Assembly: GCA_964006375.1 (NCBI GenBank)
Contig: OZ023267.1
Coordinates: forward strand, 87,172,906 to 87,236,905
Source of the DNA: Tillus elongatus
Lineage: Eukaryota; Arthropoda; Insecta; Coleoptera; Cleridae
Direction: 5' to 3'
Length of the DNA stretch: 64,000 nucleotides
Shown: positions 1 through 12,859 of the stretch, in pieces
Layout of the letters: every line of letters begins with the position of its first letter
Numbering within the stretch: position 1 is the first letter of the stretch
Made by a program: the position numbers and the translations under genes
The notes under the pieces: generated by a model
What the model was told of the DNA's origin: nothing
Database searches by the model: none
Seen by the model: the letters and a program-made list of their open reading frames with translations, nothing else

Positions 1-1585
1 CTTATAAAGTTGGAAGCAGAAATATTCTAAGCAGGCAACTATCGACTACGATATACCTGCTAGTCACAATCCGTCACAGGATTCTAGCCCTAACACCCAT
101 ACTAGTACAAATACTTACAGGCAGTGCAGTGAAACGCAACTAATTACATAAAAACTCTCTAATAACATTCAGAATATTTACAAAATGAAATCGACAAAAA
201 TAAAAATCCATCAAATAATTAAAACGAAAAATTCGCTACAATTCATGCGTATACCGAGACACATATCTCAGTTCAGATAATGTTATCTCTGGCAAGACAT
301 TCTTTTATAATAGAATTGATACACCAAATGGGTAATATTTTAAAATACAGTGATATTCGCCTAAAATAATACGCATAATAATTAATGTCAATTAAGCGGG
401 CGGCTAACATTAGCACAGCAAATAAAGCATAACAAAGCAACGGCAAGCGTAAAGCAGGGCACCACAAACCTCAAATGGAGAATGGCTCCGCGACGGGAGC
501 AAGCAAACGGTTTCCACGCTGACACGACCCTAACTCGCTAATGAATAACACTAGGTAATTCGTTACCTAATTTTTATGGAACACCCTAACTAGCCTACAA
601 TACCCTCCAGCGATTGCGTACCATTCTGGATTGATCTCTGCTTCCTCCGAGGACTTTACCGTCCCTCAAAGCAAACATAGTCGCCCCAATACAGCACACG
701 ATGCCGGGCACACTAAATACTACCCTAAATCAGCACTGTCCGTGCTCCCGTTTCACTTATATAGGTACGAAACGTGACCAGCTTGGCCCTTACCTAGGCT
801 AGACACTTTAGCTAGTTAACCACCTGGTTAGCGAGCGCATACGATTTCCCAGAGGACGTACGTCGCTCCAAGCGAGCGTGGTTCACATGTATAGTACGCT
901 TTGATTCGCCAAAACACCCTAATTACACTACATATAATTATTTACCTTACTTAGATCCTCCTTAGATGGGTAATCGTGACTAGTTTGGTCACTACTAAAT
1001 TCAGTACACTCTATATACACGTGAAATCCTAACCCCGCTGTTAATATTTCGCATAGAACAGCATTAATAAAACATAACCAGTTTAACCGTTTACAAATTA
1101 TACTTCTGCACGTTGCCCGAAGTGATAACTAACCTTGCAAACTTATACTTTTACAGAACACAGTCCTCCTAGACTATTATTCTTTGTTAATAACAGACCA
1201 ACACACGGCCTTTTCGCTACTCTGTAGCGCAACGGAACAATCTTCCCCCAAGTATTACACCTAACTAACGCTTTAACAAATTACCAAGCAAGGTACGGAC
1301 GACGGCTACCTGTTGTCGCGGACGATGATTGCAAACCCTCTTTTTTCGTTCCGTCTTTTCTGCCCGCTTCCCTGACATGCGCCTAGAATAAATCTTATTG
1401 CGCCTGTCAGACCGGCGTAATGCGGTTCATCCTACAAAATCTACGTGTCGGCTCTGGCGAATTTTCGTACTTTCACGTGCATTTAAAATGAGTCAGATTT
1501 ATTGTCCAGCAAATATCCGTTATTTATACCGCCTAAATGACTTATTAGCTATTCAAATAACCGCAATAAATCGGACTTCATTACA
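1..1585 (-). repeat. Probable 3' LTR and flank of kinase-bearing gypsy element (left limit unresolved)
   Basis: No gene is visible. On the minus strand a purine-rich tract (positions 1600-1586, GAAGACGGAGGGG) is followed directly by TGTAATGAAG. This is how a polypurine tract joins the TG start of a 3' LTR, so I infer an LTR beginning at about 1585 and running leftwards. I could not fix its outer end or a target-site duplication, because no second LTR survives to align. The stretch is less AT-rich than the DNA to the right of the element. Part of 1-1000 may be unrelated flank. Confidence 0.4.
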
Positions 1586-1910
1586 CCCCTCCGTCTTCGG
1601 TTAACAAAAGACGCAGTCTTTTGTTACTACTCTACCTCCTCAACATCATTCGTTGAGTAGACTACTGTGATAACGCCAACGCCGCGCAAAAGAAAGAACA
1701 AATCAAAAATTAAAGGTTCCTAAAATTAACTGTACATAATCCTTAACCTCAAAGCCACGCTTGGCCACAAGGCCAAAACGGAGCGACACCTAAAACTAAC
1801 TTAACCTACTTCACTGTCACTGCACAGTTTCACATTTCACTTTGCACAAGTGTTCAAATTGGGGGAGGGAGAGAGAAGGCACAGGCGAGGAGAACTTGCT
1901 GAAGATACTC
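1586..1910 (-). other. Non-coding tract between last frame and polypurine tract
   Basis: About 325 bases separate the stop of the CCHC-knuckle frame from the candidate LTR edge. No coding signal is visible. The likely polypurine tract is 1586-1600 on the minus strand. A short inverted pair, AAAAGACTGCGTCTTTT, lies near 1604-1623. Confidence 0.45.
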
Positions 1911-2396
1911 CTAGTAGGTGACTGGAATCCCACGTCGAGTACGTTTTTTACCTGCTTCACCAACTCCCACGCTGGGCTCCATCAGCGAGCACTGTATGCC
2001 CACGGATCGAGAACTAACTCCTACACATGGGATTACTTTTTGTTGCGGGGCGTTTTCCTTCTCTTCCCGGTCCTGCTGTTTCTTCCAACAAGGACATCTT
2101 CGGGACAGCGTTCCTCGCTTCCCACATCGGTAACAGAATATGCACGATCGCCTTTCGCATTGCGACGGCCTGTGACCTGCTTGACCACAGCGCCAACATA
2201 ACTTGCGCTTAAACGCCGGCTGCATTGCCTCGGCCATACTTGCGACCATTTCCGTCATCACGACGTCATCATCAGGGATCATGGCGCATACATTCGGAGG
2301 TAAGGTTGCTACCCTTGATTCCACCGCCTGGTCGATCTCGGCTTGTAGCTCATGGTCGAAAATTATCAACCCACTGTATACACGTTCTGCGTCCAT
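1911..2396 (-). CDS. CCHC-knuckle protein downstream of kinase (nucleocapsid-like ORF4)
   Basis: An intact frame of about 161 residues from ATG at 2396 (starting MDAERVYSG); an upstream TTG would add 8 residues but is less likely. The N-terminal half is acidic. The middle holds two zinc-knuckle units: CWRCGQAGHRPSQC, a canonical CX2CX4HX4C, then CYRCGKRGTLSRRC, where Thr replaces the His. The C-terminal part is rich in K, R and E. The element's gag ends with the same layout, a canonical knuckle starting CWKCG and a second one starting CTRCGK that also lacks the His. I therefore infer that this frame derives from a nucleocapsid module and may bind nucleic acid. It lies in the same reading frame as pol and kinase but several stops downstream of the kinase, so it would need its own initiation or splicing. 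Confidence 0.7.
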   Translation of the reverse strand: MDAERVYSGLIIFDHELQAEIDQAVESRVATLPPNVCAMIPDDDVVMTEMVASMAEAMQPAFKRKLCWRCGQAGHRPSQCERRSCIFCYRCGKRGTLSRRCPCWKKQQDREEKENAPQQKVIPCVGVSSRSVGIQCSLMEPSVGVGEAGKKRTRRGIPVTY

Positions 2397-2495
2397 ATCT
2401 AGTGACACAAAACAAAACAATTATTTCTGCTCAACATTTCACATGTCGACATTTCTCGAGGATAAAAGAAATTATTACTACTGCTCCGACCTCTC

Positions 2496-3656
2496 TCAAT
2501 CGCATGGAAGAGGTGGGCTATCGGCCGGAATACGGATCCTCCGTATTCCGTCATCAGGCAACACGAACTGCTTCTGCACACGTCGATTCGTAGCCTTCCC
2601 AGGAGATCTATACTCCCTCACGCGTTGTCGGACACTCCTCGTCCTGGGAGCTCCTTCATCAGCCAATCGCGCCGCAAGCGCAGGGGACAATCTTCTCATT
2701 TGCCGGGACTTCTCCGGGACTTCCTCAAGTTCAGGCGCTTTCTGCACTTCTGGTCCCATTTTGCACAAGGCCTCCTCCGGCGAGGGGCGTAAATCAGGGT
2801 CGCCGTCCAACCTGGACTGCACCCACGACAGCCCTAGCGGTTCCAGCTCCGGGGTATTCATCAAACCCTCCACCGCCGCAGTGACTGCCATCTCGTCCCT
2901 GGCCGGCAAATCAAACATTGGCTTTCCCATCACCGCTCGATAGAGCACGACGCCCAAGGCCCGCACGTCCATCTTGTAGTTATACGGCTCTCGCCGGCAG
3001 AGTTCCGGCGCCAAATACCCAGGCGTACCCCAGATCGGATATGCTCGGCGAGCATGGTCAGTGACCATCATGGCCAGTCCAAAGTCGGCCAACTTCACTT
3101 TCTTCCGGTCCATCAACAAGATATTTTCCATCTTGAAGTCCCGATGGACCACCTTCTGTTCATGGCAGAAACCAATGGCTTTTAACAGCTGTCGTCCAAA
3201 TGTCAGCACGTCGCCAGGAGTACACCGGTTGGCATTGCTCCCACCCAAAAGGTCACCAAGCGGAGCATACTCGAAGATAAGGAAACTTCGCTGCTTTTCC
3301 TCGAAGGTTTTCTTACAGGCGATGATATGAGTGTTCTTCAGCAATTCTCCACACCTGGCCTCCATGCGCACAGACTCGGGATGTCCCCGAACCACCTTGA
3401 CAGCGAAAACCTTCTCAGAGGTCCGGTGTTGACACTTCATCACGAACCCAAATCCACCCTCTCCTAATTTCTCTAGGGCCTGGTATTCCCGGTGGAATAC
3501 TCGTCGGGACGGCTCCTGTCTCAGCTTGGCTGCCAACTCCTTGCAGGTATCCATTCTTCTTGCGGTCGTCGTCAACTTGTGCTCCAGATCCGCGGCCAGG
3601 CATAGATACCCGCCTGCTGGTAAGTGACCACGACTCGGCTTACGAGCCCTCGGCAT
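2496..3656 (-). CDS. Serine/threonine protein kinase encoded by a gypsy element (ORF3)
   Basis: A complete 386-residue frame with all hallmarks of a eukaryotic protein kinase: glycine loop GEGGFGFV (65-72), ATP-binding Lys in AVKVV (K87), catalytic loop HRDFKMEN (171-178), DFG (191-193), activation-segment end GTPGYLAPE (210-218), helix-F Asp in DVRALG (D230) and the subdomain XI Arg in LRPSPEEAL (R290). HRDxKxxN and GTPxYxAPE indicate Ser/Thr specificity. The loop and activation segment recall polo, Aurora or CAMK-type kinases, but I cannot place the family. The domain covers about 58-300. The N-terminal 57 residues are basic, and the C-terminal 86 are charged, with a basic stretch near 338-362. 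The ATG follows the pol TAG by 3 nt (TAG ATT ATG) in the same frame, so re-initiation or stop read-through could express it. It has no introns, consistent with capture through RNA. The frame is intact although pol is not. Confidence 0.93.
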   Translation of the reverse strand: MPRARKPSRGHLPAGGYLCLAADLEHKLTTTARRMDTCKELAAKLRQEPSRRVFHREYQALEKLGEGGFGFVMKCQHRTSEKVFAVKVVRGHPESVRMEARCGELLKNTHIIACKKTFEEKQRSFLIFEYAPLGDLLGGSNANRCTPGDVLTFGRQLLKAIGFCHEQKVVHRDFKMENILLMDRKKVKLADFGLAMMVTDHARRAYPIWGTPGYLAPELCRREPYNYKMDVRALGVVLYRAVMGKPMFDLPARDEMAVTAAVEGLMNTPELEPLGLSWVQSRLDGDPDLRPSPEEALCKMGPEVQKAPELEEVPEKSRQMRRLSPALAARLADEGAPRTRSVRQRVREYRSPGKATNRRVQKQFVLPDDGIRRIRIPADSPPLPCD

Positions 3657-3659
3657 AAT

Positions 3660-6371
3660 CTAACATAACAAAGAAACATCAGAATGGTACGGTTTTAAGT
3701 ATTTTACATGAATACGCTTTAATCGCTTGCCGCCATCGTCTTGCAAATCATATACCACTGGAGAAACGACCTTGGTTATGGTGTAAGGGCCAGAATACTT
3801 CGGGGCCAATTTGGCAGCGAACTTCTTCTCACTCGAAGACAAATAATGTTCCACCCGCATCCCTCGATCACCCATCGTGCATTGCCAGTCTCTTCTCCGT
3901 AGGTTATAATAGTGGCTCTGCTGGTTAAAAGCCCTTGTCAGGTGCAAGCGCACCAGCTCATGTACATCCTTCAACCTGCCCATTTTCACGGCATGGTTCG
4001 CTACTTCTTCCACTGATGCTTCCTGACACTTCTCTCCTTCAAACGGGGGGAACACCAAGCTTGGTACATTCAACTCCCCTCCAAAGTTCAGGAACGCTGG
4101 AGTGAATCCCGATGACTCATTGCTGGAAGTATTATAGGCAAACATCAGCTCGGGCAGACGCTGATCCCAAACCTTGTGATTCACACTACAAAACTGGGCT
4201 ATCATCGTCTTTAACGTCCGATTCTGTCGTTCCACCGGATTACACTGGGGACTGTACACCGGAGTAGGGCGGTGTTTGATACCCCACTCTTTCAGGAACT
4301 CAGTAAACCTTCCAGCCAGGAACTGACGTCCATTATCCGTAATCACGGTTCTCGGAGATCCAAATCGGGATATTACCAGTTCTAGGACAGCTCGGTCCAA
4401 AACATTCGCTGTCGCACTTCTCAAAGGTCGGCACTCCGCCCATTTCGTAAACCTATCTTGGATGACTATCGCGAAGCAGTTGCCTTTCGTAGATCGAGGC
4501 AGTGGACCAATCAGGTCGATGCTTACGGTCTCCCATGGTTCAGAATTCCGGGACGGTTGCATCATACCAGCCGTCTTCTGCTGGCACGTCTTGTAACTCT
4601 GACAGTGTAAACAACTTCTTACATACTTTGCAGTTTCACGAAACATTCCCGGCCAGTAATATTTCCTGGCCAAACGGGAAATGGTCTTCGCGATTTCCAG
4701 ATGTCCAGCTGTCGCGGCATCATGGTTTTCCTCCAATATGCGTCGGCGCCGTTTTTTCGGGACACAGAGCTTCCACGGGTCGGACAGCTCTCCTTCAGCG
4801 TAATCGTACGGATCCAAGAAGTGACGATACAGTCGGTCATCCCGAATACAGTAATCAGGGTACGTACTGGGATGAGACCACACCTCCTCGAACTTACGCT
4901 TGTACCAATTGTCATTTTGGCACTCTTCTGCAACGCACATCTCACTCTCGCTCGGATTTGTTACCAACGGAGAGCGGGACAGTGCGTCTGCCACCTTGTT
5001 ATACGCTCCTTTCCTGTAGACTACATCAAAATCAAACTGTTGCAAATACAGGCTCCATCGAGCTATTGTTCCCGCTGGAGAACGCATTGAATGCAGATAC
5101 TTCAATGACTGATGATCGGTCATCACTGTAAAGTGATACCCCTCCAGATACGGTCTCATTTTCTCAACGCCCCAGACAATAGCCAGGCATTCTTTCTCGG
5201 TCACCGAATAGTTACGTTCGGCCCTCGTCAAAGTTCTACTGGCAAATGCAATTACCCTTTCTTGTCCATCAATTTGCTGGATTAAAGCGCCACCCAAACC
5301 TTGTACAGACGCGTCGATTTGCAACGTGAACGGTCTCGTGAAATCCGGGCAAGCCAACACCGGAGCTACGGTTAGCTTCCCTTTTAACGTCACAAAGGCC
5401 TGCTCCTGATCCGATCCCCATTGCCAGCGATTACCCTTCTTCAGCAACTTGGTGAGCGGAGATGCAATCTGAGCAAACGACGGAATAAATCTCCTATACC
5501 AGGACGCCCTACCTGAAAACTGCCTCAACTTCCGGACGTTTACCGGGGGCGGTATCTGCTTAATACTCTCGACTTTATCAGGGTCCGTACATATTCCATT
5601 AGGCGTCACCACGTGACCCAGATACTTTAAAGTTCGCCTTCCAAACTGACATTTTTCGGGGTTAATCTGAAGGTTTGCGGCCCTTGGCCGCCGAAAAACT
5701 TCTTTTAGATTTGCCAAGTGTTCTTCAAACGTCCTCCCCAATACCACAATATCATCCAAATACGCAAACGCATACGGTTCTGTCTCTGGATCCAAAACGT
5801 AATCTAAACAGCGCTGAAACGTAGCACAGGTCGAATGCAACCCAAAGGCCATGACCTTGAATTAATATAATCCCATACCAGGGACTGTAAACGCCGTAAT
5901 CGGTCGGCTCTGCGGATCAAGTGGTATTTGCCAATATCCTTGTCTCAAATATAAACTCGATATGTACCTGGCCTCTCGCAGCTTATCCAAAATATTGGAT
6001 ATCTGCGGCAACGGGTACGCATCCTTCTCTGACACTTCGTTGACCTTACGAAAATCGATACAGAACCTCGGACTACCGTCCTTTTTCCTCACAATTACGA
6101 TTGGGGAACTCCAAGGACTATCCGAGGGCTCTATGACATTTTCTTCCAACATGCGATCAACTTCCACATTTACAATCTCTTGTAACTTCGGATTCATAGG
6201 CCTATGTCGTTGTTTGATGGGTGCCACCGCTTTCAATTTAATGCGATGCACCAATAACGGCGTAGTGCCCTTTATCCCTTCAAAAGCTCTCAGTTCCCCA
6301 TCCAGGAACATTTCCAACGCTTTGGCTCTCCTACCGACAGGCTTGACTGCGGATAGGGTTGACTGACCTCT
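3660..6371 (-). pseudogene. Ty3/gypsy pol: reverse transcriptase, RNase H, integrase (two lesions)
   Basis: One reading frame open from about 6371 to the TAG at 3660-3662, apart from a TAA at 5859-5861 in the segment GLY*FKVMAFG, where related RTs have Gln (CAA to TAA). RT shows SPWSSPIVIVRKKDG and FCIDFRKVNE, and an intact YLDD box in FAYLDDIVV. The first catalytic Asp is replaced by Tyr in SSLYLRQGYW (normally LDLRQGYW). RNase H keeps its acidic residues in LQIDAS, TEKECLA, TDHQSLKYL and ADALSR. Integrase has an H2C2 finger (AGHLEIAKT to CLHC) and D,D,E residues in SIDLIG, ITDNGRQF and NPVERQNRT, followed by a C-terminal region ending IHVKYLKPYHSDVSLLC. RT is therefore inactive in this copy, while RNase H and integrase look intact. 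The frame is joined downstream to the kinase. Confidence 0.93.
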
Positions 6372-6840
6372 TCAGTACACGCTACTTATCTGACTGTAAC
6401 TTGCGCTCCACCTATTTGGGCTTTGGTATTCAAGTCCTTGATCTTTATGGTACCGTTCCTCAAATCGAGAACCAGGTCATGGACTCCCAACACGTCCATA
6501 CCAAGTACCATATCTACTGGAAGAGTCGGCAGGATCAAGCCCCTCACTTGTACAACGCCGGAGTCAATCACCAGATTCAACTGGAATATTTCTAAAATTC
6601 GCGTTGTCGTTCCATCAGCCACTCTCGTAGACAGACCTTTTTCCTTCCAGGATACCAATCCCACCCGTCTGCACCATTCGGTCACAGACTCACCAAAGAA
6701 CGACCTCGTCGCACCCGTATCTACCAGTGCTTTAAATTCTCTTCCCTCTATCTTGACCAATAGAAACGGCCTTGTATCATAATTCTGCACCCGCTCGTCT
6801 TCTGAGGTTTTAGTCTTCGGGGCCGCCAATAGGTTCGAAC

Positions 6841-7686
<846 letters not shown>

Positions 7687-7689
7687 TAT

Positions 7690-8110
7690 AAGTATTTTCA
7701 AGGATTGTAATTGCGCATCTCTGACCTTGATCTCCAAATAGAGCTCGTGGAAGAGTAAGTGATTTTCCGAGAACTTGGTCCCGTGTTTGCTCATACCCTA
7801 ATGCAACGGAATGAAATCATTAATAATAAATTCTCTGACACGGGTCATCATTCGTTCGAACGACCTTCTTTGCATTTTATAGATAAGTGACAACCTGTCG
7901 TTTGAATCACCCGTATGCAGTTTTGTGAGAACTGTGGCCAAAGCAGTTGCTGGTTCTTTAAAATTCTGCATTATAGAAGGTGAATTATCAAGCATATTCC
8001 CAAATTGGTCTTTTGATAATCCTATATAAAAATGAAACACGGGAATATACATTGATCGATACTTTTGGAAGTCCAGGAATAAGCAATCTTGCTTCTTTAA
8101 AAAGTCAATA
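7690..8110 (-). pseudogene. PIF/Harbinger-type transposase fragment
   Basis: The frame 8052-7798 translates to LSKDQFGNMLD, then ATALATVLTKLHTGDS and the helix RRSFERMMTRVREFI. This is the pattern of the N-terminal helix-turn-helix part of HARBI1/PIF-like transposases (ALA-LR-LATGDS-SL, then R-V--A). The following residues FIPLH, an in-frame stop, then [19 protein letters not shown] continue in the same frame to about 7700 and resemble the segment preceding the DDE domain. The catalytic domain is missing, cut at the (TA)n array. This is an inference from motif spacing, with no search done. Confidence 0.55.
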
Positions 8111-8134
8111 TATCACTAATATGCTTCTTGTTTC

Positions 8135-8340
8135 ACAGGAAACATAATGAGCTTCCTTACTTTCAGTGCAAGATGCTACAAGTTACTATACAATCAGATT
8201 TGTTTTGGCGAGGCAAATTCAAGAAAGTTCCACACAGGCTACCTGTATTCAGCGTGAGTAGGTATGGCGGCACTTGAGCCAACCCCATCCACTCCGCTAG
8301 CCTCTTTGTTTGTCTAATCAGAAGCCGTCGTTTGATCACG
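8135..8340 (+). pseudogene. Short LINE ORF2 C-terminal scrap
   Basis: On the plus strand a frame reads MLQVTIQSDLFWRGKFKKV, then LPVFSVSRYGGT, a stop, and ANPIHSASLFVCLIRSRR. The spacing of LFW, K, LPV, GG and the hydrophobic run matches the post-RT region of the Tx1-like LINE copies at 47.7-49 kb and 53.7-54.2 kb in this window (for example LLKLFWVSSKHW then LPVRFSDMG). It is short and broken. Confidence 0.4.
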
Positions 8341-9132
8341 TGATAGCTAACACATCAAAGACCCCAAGAATAATTTTTAACGTTTGTATATATGTGTGTG
8401 ATACCTCATTCAAAGAACTTCTTATTATTTAAATGTTTGTGTATGTTAGAAACTCACTTTAAGTAAATCTTAAAAGCTATATGTATGTATATAATATATG
8501 TATATAATACAAATAGCTCATTTAGAATTTCTCATTTTAGTAACAACCTCTTGATTTATAAAAAATATGCAAATTCAGACTTCACTTTCTAAAAGCACTT
8601 TTGACAGCAGAATTTAAAAATGGTATCAAGACCGAGTTCTGATGTTTCCTTTTTCGAGAATAATCATCAACTTTCATTTTTCAAATGGGATCCATAATTA
8701 ATTTAAACGTCATTATGTTGCACTGGTCGACACAATTTTACTGATGTAATATTTTACTTTAGACCCATCATATGATAGATGGGTCTAAAGTAATAGATTA
8801 CCAACCTTCTTCAAGTTTTGGTTAAATGAAACCCTTTGATCATCCTTAATATAAGAGGCTGGTAGCAAGAATAAGAAAAAAAAATACCTGAATTGCACTG
8901 GAAAAAACCTTTCGAATGTTTTTTCCCGAAGCTCTTGTTGGCATACTTACCGAGATATGAATGTCGCTCGCCTAATGAATCACTCTGTATATCACGGCTC
9001 CGATGCATTTTTCAAATATTTTTACTGCTATTACATATGTTGTGTGAGGTACTATCAAGGCGTGCTAGTTTTATTTGTGGATACTAAAATGTGATCATCC
9101 CAAAACCAAATGTAAAATGACCATACCCCTTC
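8341..9132. other. AT-rich DNA, no gene seen; one small palindrome
   Basis: No coding signal found. A perfect inverted repeat with 15-base arms (TACTTTAGACCCATC and its complement) occupies 8755-8769 and 8778-8792, separated by 8 bases. Short frames near 8811-9087 have no recognisable motif. Confidence 0.6.
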
Positions 9133-9560
9133 GAGATTTCTCTGCGCAAATCCTTTTTTGAGGTCAGAATCGAGATACACGTAAAAAGCTAAACAACTTT
9201 CCTTGCTTGAACCACATTGTAGCTCTAATAGTAACGGAGATGACTATTGTAAACGATCCCCTGTTCGTGTTCACGCATATCCAGATCTAGATATCTCTGG
9301 TAGTATGCAGAATCGACTAGATAGTGTTAGATAGTGTTAGCATCATAAAATGGACAATCGAATTAGTAGTTGAACTAGCCAGGAAAATACCTAGCGTTCC
9401 ACTTAGAAAAATAAACTTAATAATATGTTAATCTCAGCATTTCGATGCGCATTTTTTTGCGTCAGAATCGAGATGATCGCGAAATGCTGAAGAATTTTCC
9501 ACATTTGAATCACATTGTACCTTAAATAATAACGGAGATAGCTATTCTAAAGGATTCCCG
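9133..9560. repeat. Diverged direct repeat pair
   Basis: Two segments, about 9133-9260 and 9436-9560, share the order GTCAGAATCGAGAT, then TTTCC, then CACATTGTA, then AACGGAGAT and CTATT. They are roughly 300 bases apart and point the same way. The function is unknown; this looks like a tandemly duplicated repeat remnant. Confidence 0.65.
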
Positions 9561-9724
9561 TTAACAGACACAGAACAAAGAAAATGATAACCAAATGCAT
9601 GACATTCAAGAAAGAAAAAACAGAAAAAATTTGTACACGGTTCAAAAGGTGGACATACAAATTTTTTCTCTATTTTTTCTTTCTTGAATGTCGTGCATCA
9701 TTTTCTTTCTTCCGTGTCTATTAA
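9561..9724. repeat. Imperfect inverted repeat, about 70-base arms
   Basis: The left arm 9561-9634 (core GACATTCAAGAAAGAAAAAA) and right arm 9658-9724 (core TTTTTTCTTTCTTGAATGTC) are near-complementary, with a loop of about 23 bases. The arms start right after the second copy of the direct repeat above. It may be a small foldback element or part of the neighbouring Penelope-type terminal sequence. Confidence 0.8.
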
Positions 9725-9779
9725 TCAATCTTTCCACTAGGAAATCTGAACATCCCTTATGTTTAGCCACGTTTTTTAT

Positions 9780-9960
9780 GTACGTTTCGGTTTACATCTA
9801 CTACCTAAGAATCTGTATAAATAGAGGTTGTAGCAACAATTAGTTTAGAATGTTTCGTCCTCTGATGAAGCTAACGTTGTTAGCGAAACGATCGTCAGGT
9901 CTTTAAAAGATATGTTGTGGTAATTTGGGTTTTCTCCAAGTGTACTTATACAGTTCTAAA
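9780..9960 (+). mobile_element. Penelope-like element terminal segment with TATA box
   Basis: TATAAATAG at about 9817-9825 precedes a hammerhead motif at 9856-9901. Penelope-like elements are known to carry hammerhead motifs in their terminal repeats. No Penelope coding sequence is attached here; the nearest, in the same orientation, starts at about 13.6 kb. I infer a solo or truncated terminal repeat. Confidence 0.55.
9856..9901 (+). ncRNA. Hammerhead ribozyme (Penelope-type)
   Basis: The conserved core CTGATGA (9862-9868) is followed by a perfect 6-bp stem II, GCTAAC (9870-9875) and GTTAGC (9879-9884), closed by a 3-base loop. Then come GAAA (9885-9888), a very short stem III (CGATCG), and the cleavage triplet GTC (9894-9896). 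Stem I is formed by GTCCT before the core and AGGTC after the cleavage site, with one mismatch. There is one extra base (A9869) between the core and stem II. Minimal hammerheads with tiny stem III are typical of Penelope-like retroelements. Predicted self-cleavage is after C9896. Confidence 0.75.
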
Positions 9961-10068
9961 TCCAATATTGTTTTTAGAAACACCTGGTGCACAAGGTTTA
10001 TACCATGGTAACTATATTACTAATAAGAAGTGCCTATTACTAAAAAAACAACATAGTTTAGTGGTAGT

Positions 10069-10441
10069 TTATATGTAAAAATCGTCCACAGAGTAGCACG
10101 TCTTGTTTAGGAGAATTGTTTTCACTCTCTTCTTGAAAGCTGGTAAAGTGTTTACATTCCGTAAATCTTCTGGCAATGCATTAAACAACTTGCAGCCATT
10201 GTAGAACAGTGACTTTTGGTACAGACCTGCGCGATGTTTGTCAGTTTTCAGGTTATTTTTACCTCTTGTGTATTTGGTCTTGTTTTGAAAAACATGGACT
10301 AGCACTTACAGGATGTAGCGCCTGTGGCTGGAAACTAAAACAAGAAGCAGATTCACCCCAAAAATCACAAAAATCATAACAGTGAGTTAGTGATAGATAG
10401 AATAGTTCAGCGATTTTAGATCTTGTCTTGTAAAAGTTCAT
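10069..10441 (-). pseudogene. LINE ORF2 3' end fragment
   Basis: The frame 10305-10069 reads NKTKYTRGKNNLKT, then QKSLFYNGCKLFNALPEDLR and FKKRVKTILL. The pattern of Gln-Ser, NALP or NSLP, LR, then FK..VK..L is the conserved C-terminus of many non-LTR retroposon ORF2 proteins. Upstream to 10441 another frame continues with no clear motif and probably a frameshift. The RT domain is absent. Confidence 0.65.

Positions 10442-12859
<2,418 letters not shown>

Noticed and set aside
2203..2943. Plus-strand 246-residue frame opposite the kinase
   Set aside because: It is the antisense shadow of the kinase and knuckle frames and has no domain of its own. The same reasoning excludes plus-strand frames at 4502-5131, 5962-6366 and 6423-6782.
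2496..3656. Kinase as an unrelated host gene beside the gypsy element
   Set aside because: It is intronless, in the same frame as pol with a 3-nt gap, and lies between integrase and a candidate polypurine tract with a nucleocapsid-like frame after it. Host adjacency is still possible, so it is kept as the refuting alternative in the findings.
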